The notes: generated from the sequence alone by a model not told the origin. A DNA stretch of 64,000 bases from Nostoc sp. 'Peltigera membranacea cyanobiont' 210A (GCF_002246015.1 NZ_NOLJ01000004.1:415833-479832), one strand, 5' to 3'; shown: positions 1 through 9,053, counted from the first letter of the stretch. Numbers and translations: made by a program.

Positions 1-1083
1 GCCACCAATCAGTTCCACAGATTCGGAAGCGTTCACAATCAAATTTCCCCCCACGCCCTTGCCGCGTGTAGAAGTGCCTAATTGTGCGCCATCCTGAACA
101 ATTAATTTATCAGTACTAATGGTTATATCTTTACCACCTCTGTCACCTGTAGTTTGACTTATCAAGCGTATACGATGACCTCTCAGTTCTACGGACTTTG
201 CTTGTACCTGGATACTACCACCACTCTCACCGCTAGCATCTACCTGAGATGGAATTCCAGAACCGTCAGTTCGCGGAATAAGTCGAATATTTTGGAAATT
301 TTGCACATCTTCATATCCCAAACTCCAGCCTTGGCTTATTGGTTCCAGACTGACTAGACTATTGTTAGCGACACTTCCTAGCTCAATTCGTCCCGATGCA
401 GCTGTTAAATTTCCGCCATCCAGCGTTATTTCACCGCCTATCAATGCTAAGGTTTTGCCTGGCTCGACTTGTAGACCAACAGGTCGCTCAAAGATATTAG
501 TTGTTTTACCATTGCCATCTGGATTCTTTGCTTGGGATTGATTTCGGATTGGAGCCGCAGTTGCTCCGAATTGTAAACCAGTGGGAAGACTTACTGTCAA
601 CAGGGGTGCGGTTTGGGTATCGCTGGCACTAAACTTTGTCCCATCAGCAAAGTTCAGACTACTCGCCGTACTCGCTACAAATGAACCTCTAATTTGTAAA
701 GAAGCATTGGGGCCAAAAATAATTCCGTTGGGATTAATTAAAAAGAGGTTAGCTGTGCCGTTAACTTTAAGGATGCCATCAATACTAGAGATAGACTTAC
801 TAGTTACCCGACTAATAATGTTTTGAACATTGCCAAAATATTGAAAGTCAGCCGTACTATCCTTAATTAAGGAAAACTCCTTAAAACTGTGGAACAAATT
901 GTGTCCATCTTGGGATAGGGTTCCACCTTCAATAATTGTGACGTTGCCTTGTGGTATAATGCGAGAATTCTCAGGTAGAGTTCCATCCGGGGTAATTTGG
1001 GCAATAGCAGAGTTGGCAAAAAAAGTCATTAAACTAACTATTGCAACTCCTAGCCCTTGACACCAATCCCAAAGATTGCTCAT
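1..1083 (-). CDS. Filamentous hemagglutinin N-terminal domain protein (two-partner secretion exoprotein), 3' end outside window
   Basis: Reading the minus strand from the ATG at 1083 gives 361 codons with no stop up to base 1, so the gene runs off the left edge. It starts with a Sec signal peptide ending in NSAIAQI, followed by the hemagglutinin activity domain typical of TpsA exoproteins; NLFLINPNGIIFGPNASL is its hallmark stretch. Beta-helix repeats of the type VNASESVELIGG follow. Such proteins cross the outer membrane through a TpsB (Omp85-type) partner, which is not in this window. It is a clear paralogue of the protein at 2216-4678. The start is supported by the signal peptide and an upstream AAAGGGATC. 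Function after secretion (adhesion, toxin or other) cannot be read from this N-terminal part. Confidence 0.85.
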   Translation of the reverse strand, partial: MSNLWDWCQGLGVAIVSLMTFFANSAIAQITPDGTLPENSRIIPQGNVTIIEGGTLSQDGHNLFHSFKEFSLIKDSTADFQYFGNVQNIISRVTSKSISSIDGILKVNGTANLFLINPNGIIFGPNASLQIRGSFVASTASSLNFADGTKFSASDTQTAPLLTVSLPTGLQFGATAAPIRNQSQAKNPDGNGKTTNIFERPVGLQVEPGKTLALIGGEITLDGGNLTAASGRIELGSVANNSLVSLEPISQGWSLGYEDVQNFQNIRLIPRTDGSGIPSQVDASGESGGSIQVQAKSVELRGHRIRLISQTTGDRGGKDITISTDKLIVQDGAQLGTSTRGKGVGGNLIVNASESVELIGG

Positions 1084-1376
1084 ATCAGATGTTGATCCCT
1101 TTAAAAACTACCAGATACTTAACATTATTTGCAAACAACATTTCGATAGAGACATAAGATTTTTGTGCCTCTACAAATAGCTCGTATTCAAGGGGACAAA
1201 GAAAGCAATAACTAACTGAAAATATTCTGATCAATTTAACTGCTGATAATACATATTAGAGATAATGAAATTGTAATTTTATACAATTAATTACGAAAAA
1301 AATGTAATTTCCATTATCATCGTATTATTTAGTTTTTTCATAATTTGATACGACAACAGTTAAGTTGATAATACTA

Positions 1377-1691
1377 TTACGGTGAACTACAGAAACCTTC
1401 TGGGGGACACCAATCTAATTCCACTATCTTATTAGGTCTCTGGAACAGAGCTTTTTCTGTAAAGTCTTTAGTTTTATGCTTCTCAGAAATATTACTGTTA
1501 TCTTGAATTTTATTTAGGTCAATAATGCACTGAAACTTTAGTATTTTTTCTTCTGAAATACCATACTTTTCTAATATTTCCCCAAAATTAGCTTTCTTCA
1601 AGTTTTTAATAAATTCTTGCTGGATTTCCTTTTGTAAGTTTTGCAATGATTCAGAATCAATGGCTGTTTGCTGTGAAGTTTGAGGTTCCAT
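1377..1691 (-). CDS. Small protein with RiPP-like leader and short Cys tail (104 aa)
   Basis: I do not recognise a named family. The N-terminal half (LQNLQKEIQQ, LEKYGI, KFQCIIDL) aligns by eye with the 108-aa protein at 5511-5837 (LQQLQEEIQQ, LEKYGL, QCNLDPNQ). The C-terminal halves differ; this one ends ...LDWCPPEGFCSSP. A conserved leader-like half with a variable Cys/Pro-rich end is the layout of ribosomally made, modified peptide precursors, but no maturation enzyme is visible here, so that reading is inference. It sits upstream, in transcription direction, of the hemagglutinin gene at 1-1083, with about 290 bp between. The leader contains no signal peptide. Start ATG at 1691 has AAGGAAAG upstream. 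Confidence 0.65.
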   Translation of the reverse strand: MEPQTSQQTAIDSESLQNLQKEIQQEFIKNLKKANFGEILEKYGISEEKILKFQCIIDLNKIQDNSNISEKHKTKDFTEKALFQRPNKIVELDWCPPEGFCSSP

Positions 1692-2215
1692 GACTTTTAC
1701 TTTCCTTGCAGACTGGTAAATGTGTAAAATTATTTTGCGGTGTACTAAATAAGGCGTATTTGATTAGTACAGTTTGATAACGAAGGAATTAAGAATACAG
1801 AATCTAGAGTGGCATGAAAGCATTAGGTTTCTAAAGCTCTTGTGAACTCCCATAATTATGACTTCAGTTTGACTAGTTATAATTACGCACCGTGTAACAA
1901 AACTTCATATATTTCTGCCGGATTTCTTTAAAGGATTGATGAATCTGGCTACTGAGCGTTTATCATTCAGAGAGAATCGAGTAATTGATATGTTCTCAAG
2001 TCTCACACTCTGCTTACAGTTTGAATAACCTCACAGGCTTTATTAAGCCGATCGCTTATATAAAGTTCATTGCGAATTAGCGATATCTACGACGATCTAC
2101 GCCAACGCACTGATTTAATGGAAAGAGCGATCGCTTGTATAAAGTTCATTGCAAAGAGGCGATATCTACGATGGGCTACGCCAACGCACCAACAAAAGTT
2201 TGAGAATCTCAAATT
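1692..2215. other. Gene-free spacer with a duplicated upstream region and a likely small insertion
   Basis: Bases about 1862-1932 resemble 5878-5952, the region upstream of the paralogous small-protein gene; both contain CTTCAGTTT, ATTACGC and TTCTGCCGGA or TTCCTGCGGT. At the upper locus this block lies about 150 bp from the start codon, at the other about 40 bp. The difference is a ~126-bp stretch here bounded by the 6-bp direct repeat AATTAT at 1728-1733 and 1854-1859, as expected for a small insertion. No ORF was found in it. Confidence 0.45.
2049..2189. repeat. Two direct copies of a ~62-bp HIP1-containing repeat (period 79 bp)
   Basis: Copies at 2049-2110 and 2128-2189 share CGATCGCTT, ATAAAGTTCATTGC, GCGATATCTACGA and CTACGCCAACGCAC, with a few substitutions. 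It lies just downstream of the hemagglutinin gene ending at 2216. It looks like a local duplication of a dispersed Nostoc repeat. Confidence 0.8.
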
Positions 2216-4678
2216 TTAATTAGCACCGCAAGATGTAGCGACAAGCGAAGAGTTATGGGGCGTTGCAGTGGGTACTTGAGCAACCAGAACCACGTTCCCA
2301 TTGGCATCTAGAATCCACCCTTGGGCTTCTACAATTGGAGTAGGTTCATTAACAGAATTAACCTTCTGTGATTTTTCTTCTGTGTTTCCCTGCGCCTGAA
2401 TAACCACTCTTTTCTGAATACCCTCAGCACGATTATGACTCTCTGGAGGGAGTGCGATCCAATCTGCTAGCACCGCATCATCAGCTATCAATGGCTCTGT
2501 AGGATCGGCTTGTATTCCTCCACGCCCAGTAGTAACAAATGAACTTCTTCCTATTTCTCCACCAGAACTACAACCAGCAGCAATTTGCTGCGAAGCATCA
2601 ACCAGATTTACAGGTAGTTCCACTAATCCTTTACTAGGGTCAGCATCTGGTGAGTTGATTTGTACAGTGCCACTTAATGAAGGGTTTTGCTGAGAAAATG
2701 CAGTTATGTCACTTGTTGGTATGTTATTCGGGTTTATACTTTTTGGATCGAGCCTCTCCACCTCTGCACGAGTGCGTGACACAAACCCAAAGGTATTCTT
2801 AGCGGCGATCGCAATTTTACCACCAGAACCAAAGTTGGCGTTGGCGGTAATATCGCTATTTCCGAAGGGAGCGGCGACGAGAAAGCCATTAGGTGCATTG
2901 ATGGCAATATTACCGCCAGTTTTATCACCTCCAGCATTAGTAGAGATTTGACTGTTGCGACGCATCAGTAATGAGTCCCGCACCTGTACCCCAATGTCAC
3001 CGCCCTTACCTGACTCACTATTAGATGTGAGTTTTCCTTTATCCAGCAGGATAGAACGAGCGCTTATATTGAGTTCGCCTGCTAGACCGAAGTTGGGTAC
3101 ACCCCCTTGATAGTTAACACCCTTTCGAGCTTCACTGCTCACAGTTATTGCCGCCCCATCTTTGATAATCAATCGCCCTGTAGTTAAGGTCAAGTTACCG
3201 CCATTTCCAGGCCCTTGAGTGCCAGCAAACAAGCTACTGAGCCTAGAACCATTTGCTGAGGTTCCAATTAATTCTACGGACTCAGAGGCGTTCACTATCA
3301 AATCTCCTCCATTTCCTGTAGCTGGTATCAATTGATTAGAAAACCGCCCAAGTATACCCTCAGAACTTGTTGATATTGCTGCCCCTCCCTCAATACGTAA
3401 CTTTCCAGTATTAATTATTATGCTGCCAGCATTTTGAGCGCCAAAAGTTGCACTAAATAATCCACTGGATATTAGATCACTACCATCTGGCAAAGGAGAA
3501 ATGGGGATGCCTGCGATTAGTTCTACGGAATCTGAGGCGTTGATGGTCAATTGCCCCGCCAATCCCGAACCAACATTGAACATTAAGACTTGCGCTCCAT
3601 CTTTGACAATCAACTTTCTGGTAGTGATATTTATATTTGCAGAGTTTCCAGTGTCGAAAGTTCCAGTAGACAAGAACGCATTTAGTCCAAGTTCTACAGA
3701 CTCGGAAGCGTTCACTGTTAAATTTCCTCCCGGTTGCGCTCCCAGAGTCAGAGCCAAAATTTGTGAACCGTCACTTACTAGTACGCGCTGTCCTTGTAGG
3801 TGGATATTACCGCCACCTTTGCCACTGGTATCTAGAGTAGATGGAATCTGACTTTGCTGGGTTAGTTGAATGTTCTGAAAATTTTGAACACCTTCATATC
3901 CTAATGCCCAACTTTGATTCGTTGAATTCAGACTGACCAAACTATTGCCAGCAACGCTTCCTAACTCAATTCTTCCCCCACTTGCCGTTAAATTTCCGCC
4001 CTCTAGCGTTATATCACCGCCTATAAGTGCTATGGTTTTACCTTGCTGCACCTGTAGACCAACACCTTGTGCGAAGGTATTAATTGCATTATTTGGACTT
4101 GCTTGGGATTGATTGCGGATAGGTTGAGCATTTGTTCCGAATTGTAAACCTATAGGAACACTTTCTGTAAGTAGAGGTGCAGTTTGACCAGATGTAGCAC
4201 TAAAGTTTGTACCATCAGCAAAGTTCAAACTACTCGCCGTACTCGCCACAAATGAACCGCCAATATTTAAAGAAGCATTGAGTCCAAAAACAATGCCGTT
4301 AGGATTAATCAGAAATACGTTGGCTGTACCGTTAGCTTTGAGAATGCCATCTATATTAGAAACAGAATTGCCTGTCACCCGACTGATAATGTTCTGAATA
4401 TTGATTGCATTGTTGAAATGGGCTGTCCTTCCCGCAGAGACAGAAAATTTTTCAAAGCTGTGGAGCAAGGTTGTACCACGAACTGCTCCACCATCAATCT
4501 GGTCTATAGGCTGACCATCGATGAGCTTTGGTGTAATGATTGAACTTTCAGATCCAAGTGTGGCATCTTTTTGAATTTGAGCTAGAGCAAAACTCTCAGC
4601 AAAAATGAGCACTCTAGCAATTACTAAAGTACTCACTATTCCTAACTTCCAGTGGCAACTGCTTTTAGTTTGAGACAT
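2216..4678 (-). CDS. Filamentous hemagglutinin N-terminal domain protein (two-partner secretion exoprotein, 820 aa)
   Basis: This is a complete TpsA-type secreted protein. A signal peptide (MSQTKSS... to FALAQ) leads into the hemagglutinin activity domain, with VFLINPNGIVFGLNASLN near residue 125. A long series of beta-helix repeats follows, of the type GGNLTVNASESVELIG, GRLIIKDGAAI and GQLTINASDSVELI. The C-terminal ~150 residues (QQIAAGCSSG, LIADDAVLADWIALPP) are typical of the cyanobacterial subfamily. I use the ATG at 4678; an in-frame TTG 18 bp upstream at 4696 is possible. The TpsB transporter is not in the window. The gene follows the two small Cys-tailed genes at 5511-5837 and 4848-5096 on the same strand. 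Likely role is surface adhesion or contact; not determinable from sequence. Confidence 0.9.
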   Translation of the reverse strand: MSQTKSSCHWKLGIVSTLVIARVLIFAESFALAQIQKDATLGSESSIITPKLIDGQPIDQIDGGAVRGTTLLHSFEKFSVSAGRTAHFNNAINIQNIISRVTGNSVSNIDGILKANGTANVFLINPNGIVFGLNASLNIGGSFVASTASSLNFADGTNFSATSGQTAPLLTESVPIGLQFGTNAQPIRNQSQASPNNAINTFAQGVGLQVQQGKTIALIGGDITLEGGNLTASGGRIELGSVAGNSLVSLNSTNQSWALGYEGVQNFQNIQLTQQSQIPSTLDTSGKGGGNIHLQGQRVLVSDGSQILALTLGAQPGGNLTVNASESVELGLNAFLSTGTFDTGNSANINITTRKLIVKDGAQVLMFNVGSGLAGQLTINASDSVELIAGIPISPLPDGSDLISSGLFSATFGAQNAGSIIINTGKLRIEGGAAISTSSEGILGRFSNQLIPATGNGGDLIVNASESVELIGTSANGSRLSSLFAGTQGPGNGGNLTLTTGRLIIKDGAAITVSSEARKGVNYQGGVPNFGLAGELNISARSILLDKGKLTSNSESGKGGDIGVQVRDSLLMRRNSQISTNAGGDKTGGNIAINAPNGFLVAAPFGNSDITANANFGSGGKIAIAAKNTFGFVSRTRAEVERLDPKSINPNNIPTSDITAFSQQNPSLSGTVQINSPDADPSKGLVELPVNLVDASQQIAAGCSSGGEIGRSSFVTTGRGGIQADPTEPLIADDAVLADWIALPPESHNRAEGIQKRVVIQAQGNTEEKSQKVNSVNEPTPIVEAQGWILDANGNVVLVAQVPTATPHNSSLVATSCGAN

Positions 4679-4847
4679 GAAATAACTGGCGCTCAAAAAA
4701 TCAGAGTTTACTAAAATACTGCTTTTTGCTAATTAGTTATGTTAGAACGTTGATGTGATCTCTGTATATTAACTACTACAAAAAAGCAAAGTTTAGTATT
4801 TTTACATTCATTAGAATAAACTCTTTGCAGTCCAAAGATAAAATTAT

Positions 4848-5096
4848 TTAGCAGTTACACCATCCTTTGCCAGTTGATGGGCAAGGTATACACAATGCAT
4901 TCAAACTTCGAGATAGTTTAGTTTCATATTGGGCGCTAGCGGGAATTATTTTGATATTGTCTTGTACTGTAACGCCATAATTATTAGGTAAATTGCCGTT
5001 CTGCTCAATTTGAGCAATAGCAGAGTTCGTGGACAAAACTACCGCACCACCTATTGCAATTCCTAGAACTTTAACGCAGAACGAAAGATTATTCAT
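4848..5096 (-). CDS. Short secreted protein: hemagglutinin-like signal region joined to a Cys-rich tail (82 aa)
   Basis: Residues 1 to about 50 carry a Sec signal peptide and a short mature start (STNSAIAQIEQNGNLP, then QDNIKII) that matches the beginning of the hemagglutinin at 1-1083 (FANSAIAQITPDGTLP, then QGNVTII). The last 16 residues, ALCIPCPSTGKGWCNC, match the tail of the small protein at 5511-5837 (ALCIPCPSTGSPLGCYC). The similarity continues through the stop codon into the 3' flank (TAAATAATTT). It therefore looks like a recombinant of an exoprotein 5' end and a peptide 3' cassette. It may be a working secreted Cys peptide or a remnant; the intact frame and signal favour the former. 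RBS-like AGAGGTG lies before the ATG. Confidence 0.65.
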   Translation of the reverse strand: MNNLSFCVKVLGIAIGGAVVLSTNSAIAQIEQNGNLPNNYGVTVQDNIKIIPASAQYETKLSRSLNALCIPCPSTGKGWCNC

Positions 5097-5510
5097 ACTT
5101 AATATTGCACCTCTTTCAAGAAAAAAATAACAATTGCTACACAGTAGACAAGCTTTAGTAAACTTCAGTATTATACATTTGAATCAGTAATCTAGGTTTA
5201 TTTAGTTATCAAAAATTTAAGAGGCTGTTTGTAAAGGATTATAAAGGTCTGGGTTGAGGGATTCTGAGGTGTTTTAACATCACATGAAACATTCTTCCTA
5301 ACGATCCAATTACCGCATTCATACCCTTTACATTTCTTTAGAAAAAGAGACACGATAAATTGCCGTCTCTACAATAATCAATCTTTCGTAGAGACGGCGA
5401 TTTATCGCGTCTTTAGGATACCCAACATTTCTGCTGGATTTGTTGGGTTGAGCGAAGCAAAACCCAACCTACAAAAAATAGCGAAGGTATTGATATAGAA
5501 ACTAAATTAT
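5097..5510. other. Gene-free spacer with dispersed repeats
   Basis: The spacer is AT-rich. It holds a paired palindromic repeat at 5349-5411 and a half copy of the widespread 'TTGTTGGGTTGAGCGAAGC' to 'AACCCAACCTAC' element near 5437-5475. No coding potential was seen. Confidence 0.6.
5349..5411. repeat. Dispersed paired-palindrome repeat (copy 1)
   Basis: Two inverted arms, GATAAATTGCCGTCTCTAC and GTAGAGACGGCGATTTATC, surround AATAATCAATCTTTC. The same arrangement recurs at 19086-19142 (inverted) and, decayed, at 27089-27160. Confidence 0.75.
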
Positions 5511-5837
5511 TTAGCAGTAGCAGCCCAAGGGGCTGCCAGTTGATGGACAAGGGATACACAATGCTTTTTTGACTAACACAATTTCTGGTATTGAAGCTGT
5601 TGGAGTTTGTGCCAATAATGCATTGGGTTCCTGTTCATCAACTGCATCATCAGATTTGAGTTGATTGGGATCGAGATTACACTGCCAATGAATTCTCAAG
5701 ACTCTGTATTCTAATAAGCCGTATTTTTCAAGCACTGAGTGTAAGTCAGCGTTTTCTAGGCTTTGATCCATTTTCTGCTGAATCTCTTCTTGTAACTGCT
5801 GTAATACTTGAGGATCTATGACTTGTTGAGAACTCAT
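5511..5837 (-). CDS. Small protein with RiPP-like leader and CIPCPSTG Cys-rich tail (108 aa)
   Basis: Paralogue of the 104-aa protein at 1377-1691 in its first ~60 residues (LQQLQEEIQQ, LEKYGL, QCNLDPNQL). The tail is unrelated to that protein but nearly identical to the tail of the 82-aa protein at 4848-5096: ALCIPCPSTG followed by Cys-x-Cys at the end. Four cysteines fall in the last 16 residues. There is no signal peptide. A leader-like acidic helix plus short Cys/Pro tail suggests a modified or disulfide-bonded peptide, but no radical SAM, YcaO, lanthionine synthetase or peptidase-transporter gene is present in the window. It is first in the minus-strand run leading to the hemagglutinin at 2216-4678. 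Start ATG at 5837 has CAGGAAC upstream. Confidence 0.7.
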   Translation of the reverse strand: MSSQQVIDPQVLQQLQEEIQQKMDQSLENADLHSVLEKYGLLEYRVLRIHWQCNLDPNQLKSDDAVDEQEPNALLAQTPTASIPEIVLVKKALCIPCPSTGSPLGCYC

Positions 5838-5877
5838 GAGTGTTTTCTGTTCCTGACGGGATGTGTATAATTATTGC

Positions 5878-5952
5878 TTCAGTTTAGTTCGCAATGATTA
5901 CGCTCAGTGTCATAAAAGTTCATAATTTTCCTGCGGTATTTTCTTTACAGCT
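5878..5952 (-). promoter_or_regulatory. Upstream region shared by the two small-protein genes
   Basis: This ~75-bp block upstream of the 108-aa gene resembles 1862-1932 upstream of the 104-aa gene, in the same orientation (CTTCAGTTT, ATTACGC, TGTAACAAAA or TGTCATAAAA, TTCATA). Conservation outside the coding region suggests it carries the promoter or operator; no exact -10/-35 assignment is offered. Confidence 0.4.
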
Positions 5953-6044
5953 ATTTTTTAAGTAATACCAATTCAAATTATTTATTGTCGAGTTGGCGTC
6001 TCGTCTAGTAACTAAAATCGGGCTTCCACTTACCGCCTTCCCCA

Positions 6045-6872
6045 CTAATTCTTAATCCCCGTTGCAGCAATACCCTGAAGAAATTGACGCTGACCGATGA
6101 GAAATAATACCATCACTGGCACTGTCGCTATTGTCACTGCTGCCATCATCAAGGGCCAATTATTCGTAAACTGCTCCTGAAACTCAGCCAACGCTAGTTG
6201 TACTGTCCTTAATTCTGGTCGTGTCGTAAATACTAGAGGCTTAAACAAGTCATTCCACTCACCGATGAAGGTGAACAAAAACAGCGTCACCAACGCCGGA
6301 CGGGCTAAAGGTAACATCACCCGCCACAAAATTTGCAGTCGGTTCGCCCCATCTATCGCTGCTGCTTCCTCTAACTCTACGGGAATTGTCTGGAAATACT
6401 GACGTAATAAGAAAATCCCAAATCCGCTAACCGCAGTGGGTAAAATCAGCGCCCAGTATGTATTTATCAGGTGTCCCCACTTCAATACCAAAAAGATGGG
6501 AATCACCAATAACTGAAAGGGAATCACTAAAGTTGCTAAAACGACTAATAGCAGTGCTTGGCGTCCCCGAAACTTCAATCGTGCTAGGGCGTAACCAGCT
6601 AAAGCAGAAGTGACAATCTGAAACGCCGTCACAGCGATCGCTACCAAGGTAGAATTAGCAAACGCCAGCAAAAATTTTCCTTGTTGCCACGCAACGCGGT
6701 AATTTGCTAAAGACCAGTTATTTTTGAACAAATTTTCTGGGCTGGCGGACGTTGGTGCAAAGGAGGTGAGAAAGACCACAAACAGCGGTATTAGAACAAT
6801 AAATGCCCCTAGCAGTAAGATTACTAGGCTCAAAAAATCACCGGATTTCACATTCGGGTTTGGTTTAGACAT
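6045..6872 (-). CDS. Carbohydrate ABC transporter permease, MalG type
   Basis: This 275-aa inner-membrane protein has six predicted hydrophobic segments and the EAA loop EEAAAIDGANRLQILWRVML near residue 190, which docks on the ATPase subunit. It belongs to the CUT1 MalG/UgpE-like permeases that import sugars or sugar phosphates with a second permease, a binding protein and an ATPase. None of those partners is nearby, so it is an orphan half-permease in this window, as is common in cyanobacteria. The N-terminus MSKPNPNVKSGDFLSL precedes the first membrane segment, supporting the start. Substrate cannot be told. Confidence 0.9.
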   Translation of the reverse strand: MSKPNPNVKSGDFLSLVILLLGAFIVLIPLFVVFLTSFAPTSASPENLFKNNWSLANYRVAWQQGKFLLAFANSTLVAIAVTAFQIVTSALAGYALARLKFRGRQALLLVVLATLVIPFQLLVIPIFLVLKWGHLINTYWALILPTAVSGFGIFLLRQYFQTIPVELEEAAAIDGANRLQILWRVMLPLARPALVTLFLFTFIGEWNDLFKPLVFTTRPELRTVQLALAEFQEQFTNNWPLMMAAVTIATVPVMVLFLIGQRQFLQGIAATGIKN

Positions 6873-7052
6873 AACTTGAGCCGCAAAGCATTTATTTCGC
6901 TAGTACTAGAGCATTGCCCCCAGCAACTATTAATCTATAAACATAGTCTACTTGTTAAGTTAAATTAAACCACAGAGATTGTTACCCTCAGTTCATAGGG
7001 TAAATTGAATCCTGGTTTCAAATAATTCAAGTTTACAGGAGTAAACATAACC

Positions 7053-7751
7053 ATGCAGCAGCTTGCAGACCAATTTAAAGAATTAGATTTCAAGAGCGAA
7101 ACATACAAAGATGCTTATAGCCGGATTAATGCGATCGTGATTGAAGGGGAACAAGAAGCCCATGAAAATTACATCACATTAGCCGAACTGCTGCCAGAAT
7201 CTCATGATGAATTGATTCGCCTCTCCAAGATGGAAAGCCGACACAAGAAAGGATTTGAAGCTTGTGGACGCAATTTGGATGTTACCCCAGATTTGCAATT
7301 TGCTAAGGAATTTTTCTCTGGATTACACCAGAATTTCCAAACAGCAGCAGCGGAAGGCAAGGTCGTCACTTGTCTGTTAATTCAGTCTTTGATTATCGAA
7401 TGTTTTGCGATCGCAGCATATAACATTTACATCCCCGTCGCCGACGCTTTTGCCCGCAAAATCACGGAAGGAGTAGTAAAAGAAGAATATAGCCATCTCA
7501 ACTTTGGAGAAGTATGGTTGAAAGAGCATTTCACAGAATCCAAAGCTGAACTTGAACTTGCAAATCGCCAGAACTTACCTATAGTCTGGAGAATGCTTAA
7601 CCAAGTAGAGGGTGATGCCCACACAATGGCAATGGAGAAAGATGCTTTAGTAGAAGACTTTATGATTCAATACGGTGAAGCATTAAGTAACATAGGCTTC
7701 ACGACTCGCGATATCATGCGCTTGTCAGCCTACGGACTCATAGCCGCTTAA
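7053..7751 (+). CDS. ado: Aldehyde-deformylating oxygenase
   Basis: This 232-aa ferritin-like di-iron enzyme converts fatty aldehydes to Cn-1 alkanes plus formate. All six metal ligands of the characterised cyanobacterial enzymes can be placed: Glu33, Glu61, His64, Glu116, Glu145 and His148. Length equals the family norm. An RBS-like CAGGAG lies about 10 bp before the ATG. The aldehyde-producing reductase follows on the same strand at 7922 and accA comes next, the usual Nostocales order. A 7-bp-stem hairpin (TTACCCT to AGGGTAA, 6984-7005) lies upstream. Confidence 0.96.
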   Translation: MQQLADQFKELDFKSETYKDAYSRINAIVIEGEQEAHENYITLAELLPESHDELIRLSKMESRHKKGFEACGRNLDVTPDLQFAKEFFSGLHQNFQTAAAEGKVVTCLLIQSLIIECFAIAAYNIYIPVADAFARKITEGVVKEEYSHLNFGEVWLKEHFTESKAELELANRQNLPIVWRMLNQVEGDAHTMAMEKDALVEDFMIQYGEALSNIGFTTRDIMRLSAYGLIAA

Positions 7752-7772
7752 ATAGATAGAGTGCTGAGTAGA

Positions 7773-7790
7773 GACGCGATTAATCGCGTC
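7773..7790. repeat. Dispersed palindrome GACGCGATTAATCGCGTC
   Basis: A perfect 18-bp palindrome in the ado-aar spacer, followed by GTACAAGAG as in the repeats at 17892-17979. The spacer also holds GTGCTGAGT heptamer-like repeats. It could act as a weak terminator hairpin, but there is no T-run. Confidence 0.7.
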
Positions 7791-7921
7791 TGTACAAGAG
7801 TGCTGAGTGCTGAGTAGTTCAAATTTATCAGAACTTCAGAACTCAGGACTTAGGACTCAGGACTGCTGAACCACTTAACATATTCCACGCCTCAAGACAG
7901 CACAAGCCTAATAATCACTAC

Positions 7922-8941
7922 ATGTTTGGTCTAATTGGACATCTGACTAGTTTAGAACACGCTCAATCGGTAGCTAAAGAATTGGGATATCCAGAATATG
8001 CCGATCAAGGGCTAGACTTTTGGTGTAGCGCCCCACCGCAAATTGTCGATACCATTATTGTCACCAGTGTAACTGGGCAAAAAATTGAAGGACGGTATGT
8101 AGAATCTTGCTTTTTGCCGGAGATGCTGGCCAGTAGGCGCATCAAAGCCGCGACGCGCAAAATCCTCAACGCGATGGCTCATGCACAAAAGCATGGCATT
8201 AACATTACAGCTTTAGGCGGATTTTCCTCGATTATTTTTGAAAACTTTAAGTTAGACCAGTTTAGCCAAGTCCGCAACATTAAACTAGAGTTTGAACGCT
8301 TCACTACAGGAAACACACATACTGCCTACATTATTTGTAAGCAGGTGGAAGAAGCGTCAAAACAACTGGGAATTGATCTATCAAAAGCTACTGTTGCTAT
8401 ATGTGGGGCAACTGGGGATATTGGTAGTGCAGTTACCCGCTGGCTAGATGCGAAAACAGATGTCAAAGAACTTTTGTTAATCGCCCGCGATCAAGAACGC
8501 CTCAAAGAACTGCAAGGCGAACTGGGGCGAGGAAAAATCATGGGTTTGACAGAAGCACTGCCTGAAGCTGACGTTGTAGTTTGGGTTGCTAGTATGCCCA
8601 GAGGCGTAGAAATTGACCCGACCACTTTGAAACAACCCTGTTTATTGATTGATGGCGGCTACCCTAAAAACTTAGCAACAAAAGTTCAGCATCCTGGTGT
8701 ATTTGTGTTAAATGGTGGGATTGTCGAGCATTCCCTGGATATTGACTGGAAAATTATGAAAATCGTCAATATGGACGTGCCAGCCCGCCAGTTGTTTGCT
8801 TGTTTTGCCGAATCAATGCTGCTGGAATTTGAGAAGTTATACACGAACTTTTCGTGGGGACGGAATCAGATTACCGTAGACAAAATGGAGCAGATTGGTA
8901 AGGTATCAGTGAAACATGGATTTAGACCGCTGCTGGTTTAG
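7922..8941 (+). CDS. aar: Long-chain acyl-[ACP] reductase
   Basis: This 339-aa enzyme reduces acyl-ACP to fatty aldehyde with NADPH, the first step of cyanobacterial alkane synthesis. A Rossmann motif [10 protein letters not shown] sits at residues 161-170. Cys294, in [14 protein letters not shown], is at the position of the catalytic thioester cysteine of the characterised enzymes. It lies 170 bp downstream of ado on the same strand; the two products act in sequence. It is followed by a heptamer repeat tract and accA, which feeds malonyl-CoA into the fatty acid pool that supplies the substrate. Confidence 0.96.
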   Translation: MFGLIGHLTSLEHAQSVAKELGYPEYADQGLDFWCSAPPQIVDTIIVTSVTGQKIEGRYVESCFLPEMLASRRIKAATRKILNAMAHAQKHGINITALGGFSSIIFENFKLDQFSQVRNIKLEFERFTTGNTHTAYIICKQVEEASKQLGIDLSKATVAICGATGDIGSAVTRWLDAKTDVKELLLIARDQERLKELQGELGRGKIMGLTEALPEADVVVWVASMPRGVEIDPTTLKQPCLLIDGGYPKNLATKVQHPGVFVLNGGIVEHSLDIDWKIMKIVNMDVPARQLFACFAESMLLEFEKLYTNFSWGRNQITVDKMEQIGKVSVKHGFRPLLV

Positions 8942-9003
8942 TCATTGGTCATTGGTCATTAGTCATTAGTCATTTGTTATTTGCAAAGGACAAAGGACAA
9001 AGG
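8941..9003. repeat. Heptamer repeat tract (STRR), (GTCATTA/G)n then (AAAGGAC)n
   Basis: About five units of GTCATTGG/GTCATTAG-type repeats, then three of AAAGGAC, fill the spacer between the acyl-ACP reductase and accA. These short tandemly repeated repetitive sequences are known from filamentous cyanobacteria. Confidence 0.8.
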
Positions 9004-9053
9004 ACAACTGACAAAGGATAGATAACTTATAACTCGTACTTATAACCCCTACG

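Noticed and set aside
1..6000. Calling the Cys-tailed peptides a known RiPP class
   Set aside because: No maturation enzyme, transporter or protease in the window and no leader family I can name; left as RiPP-like only.
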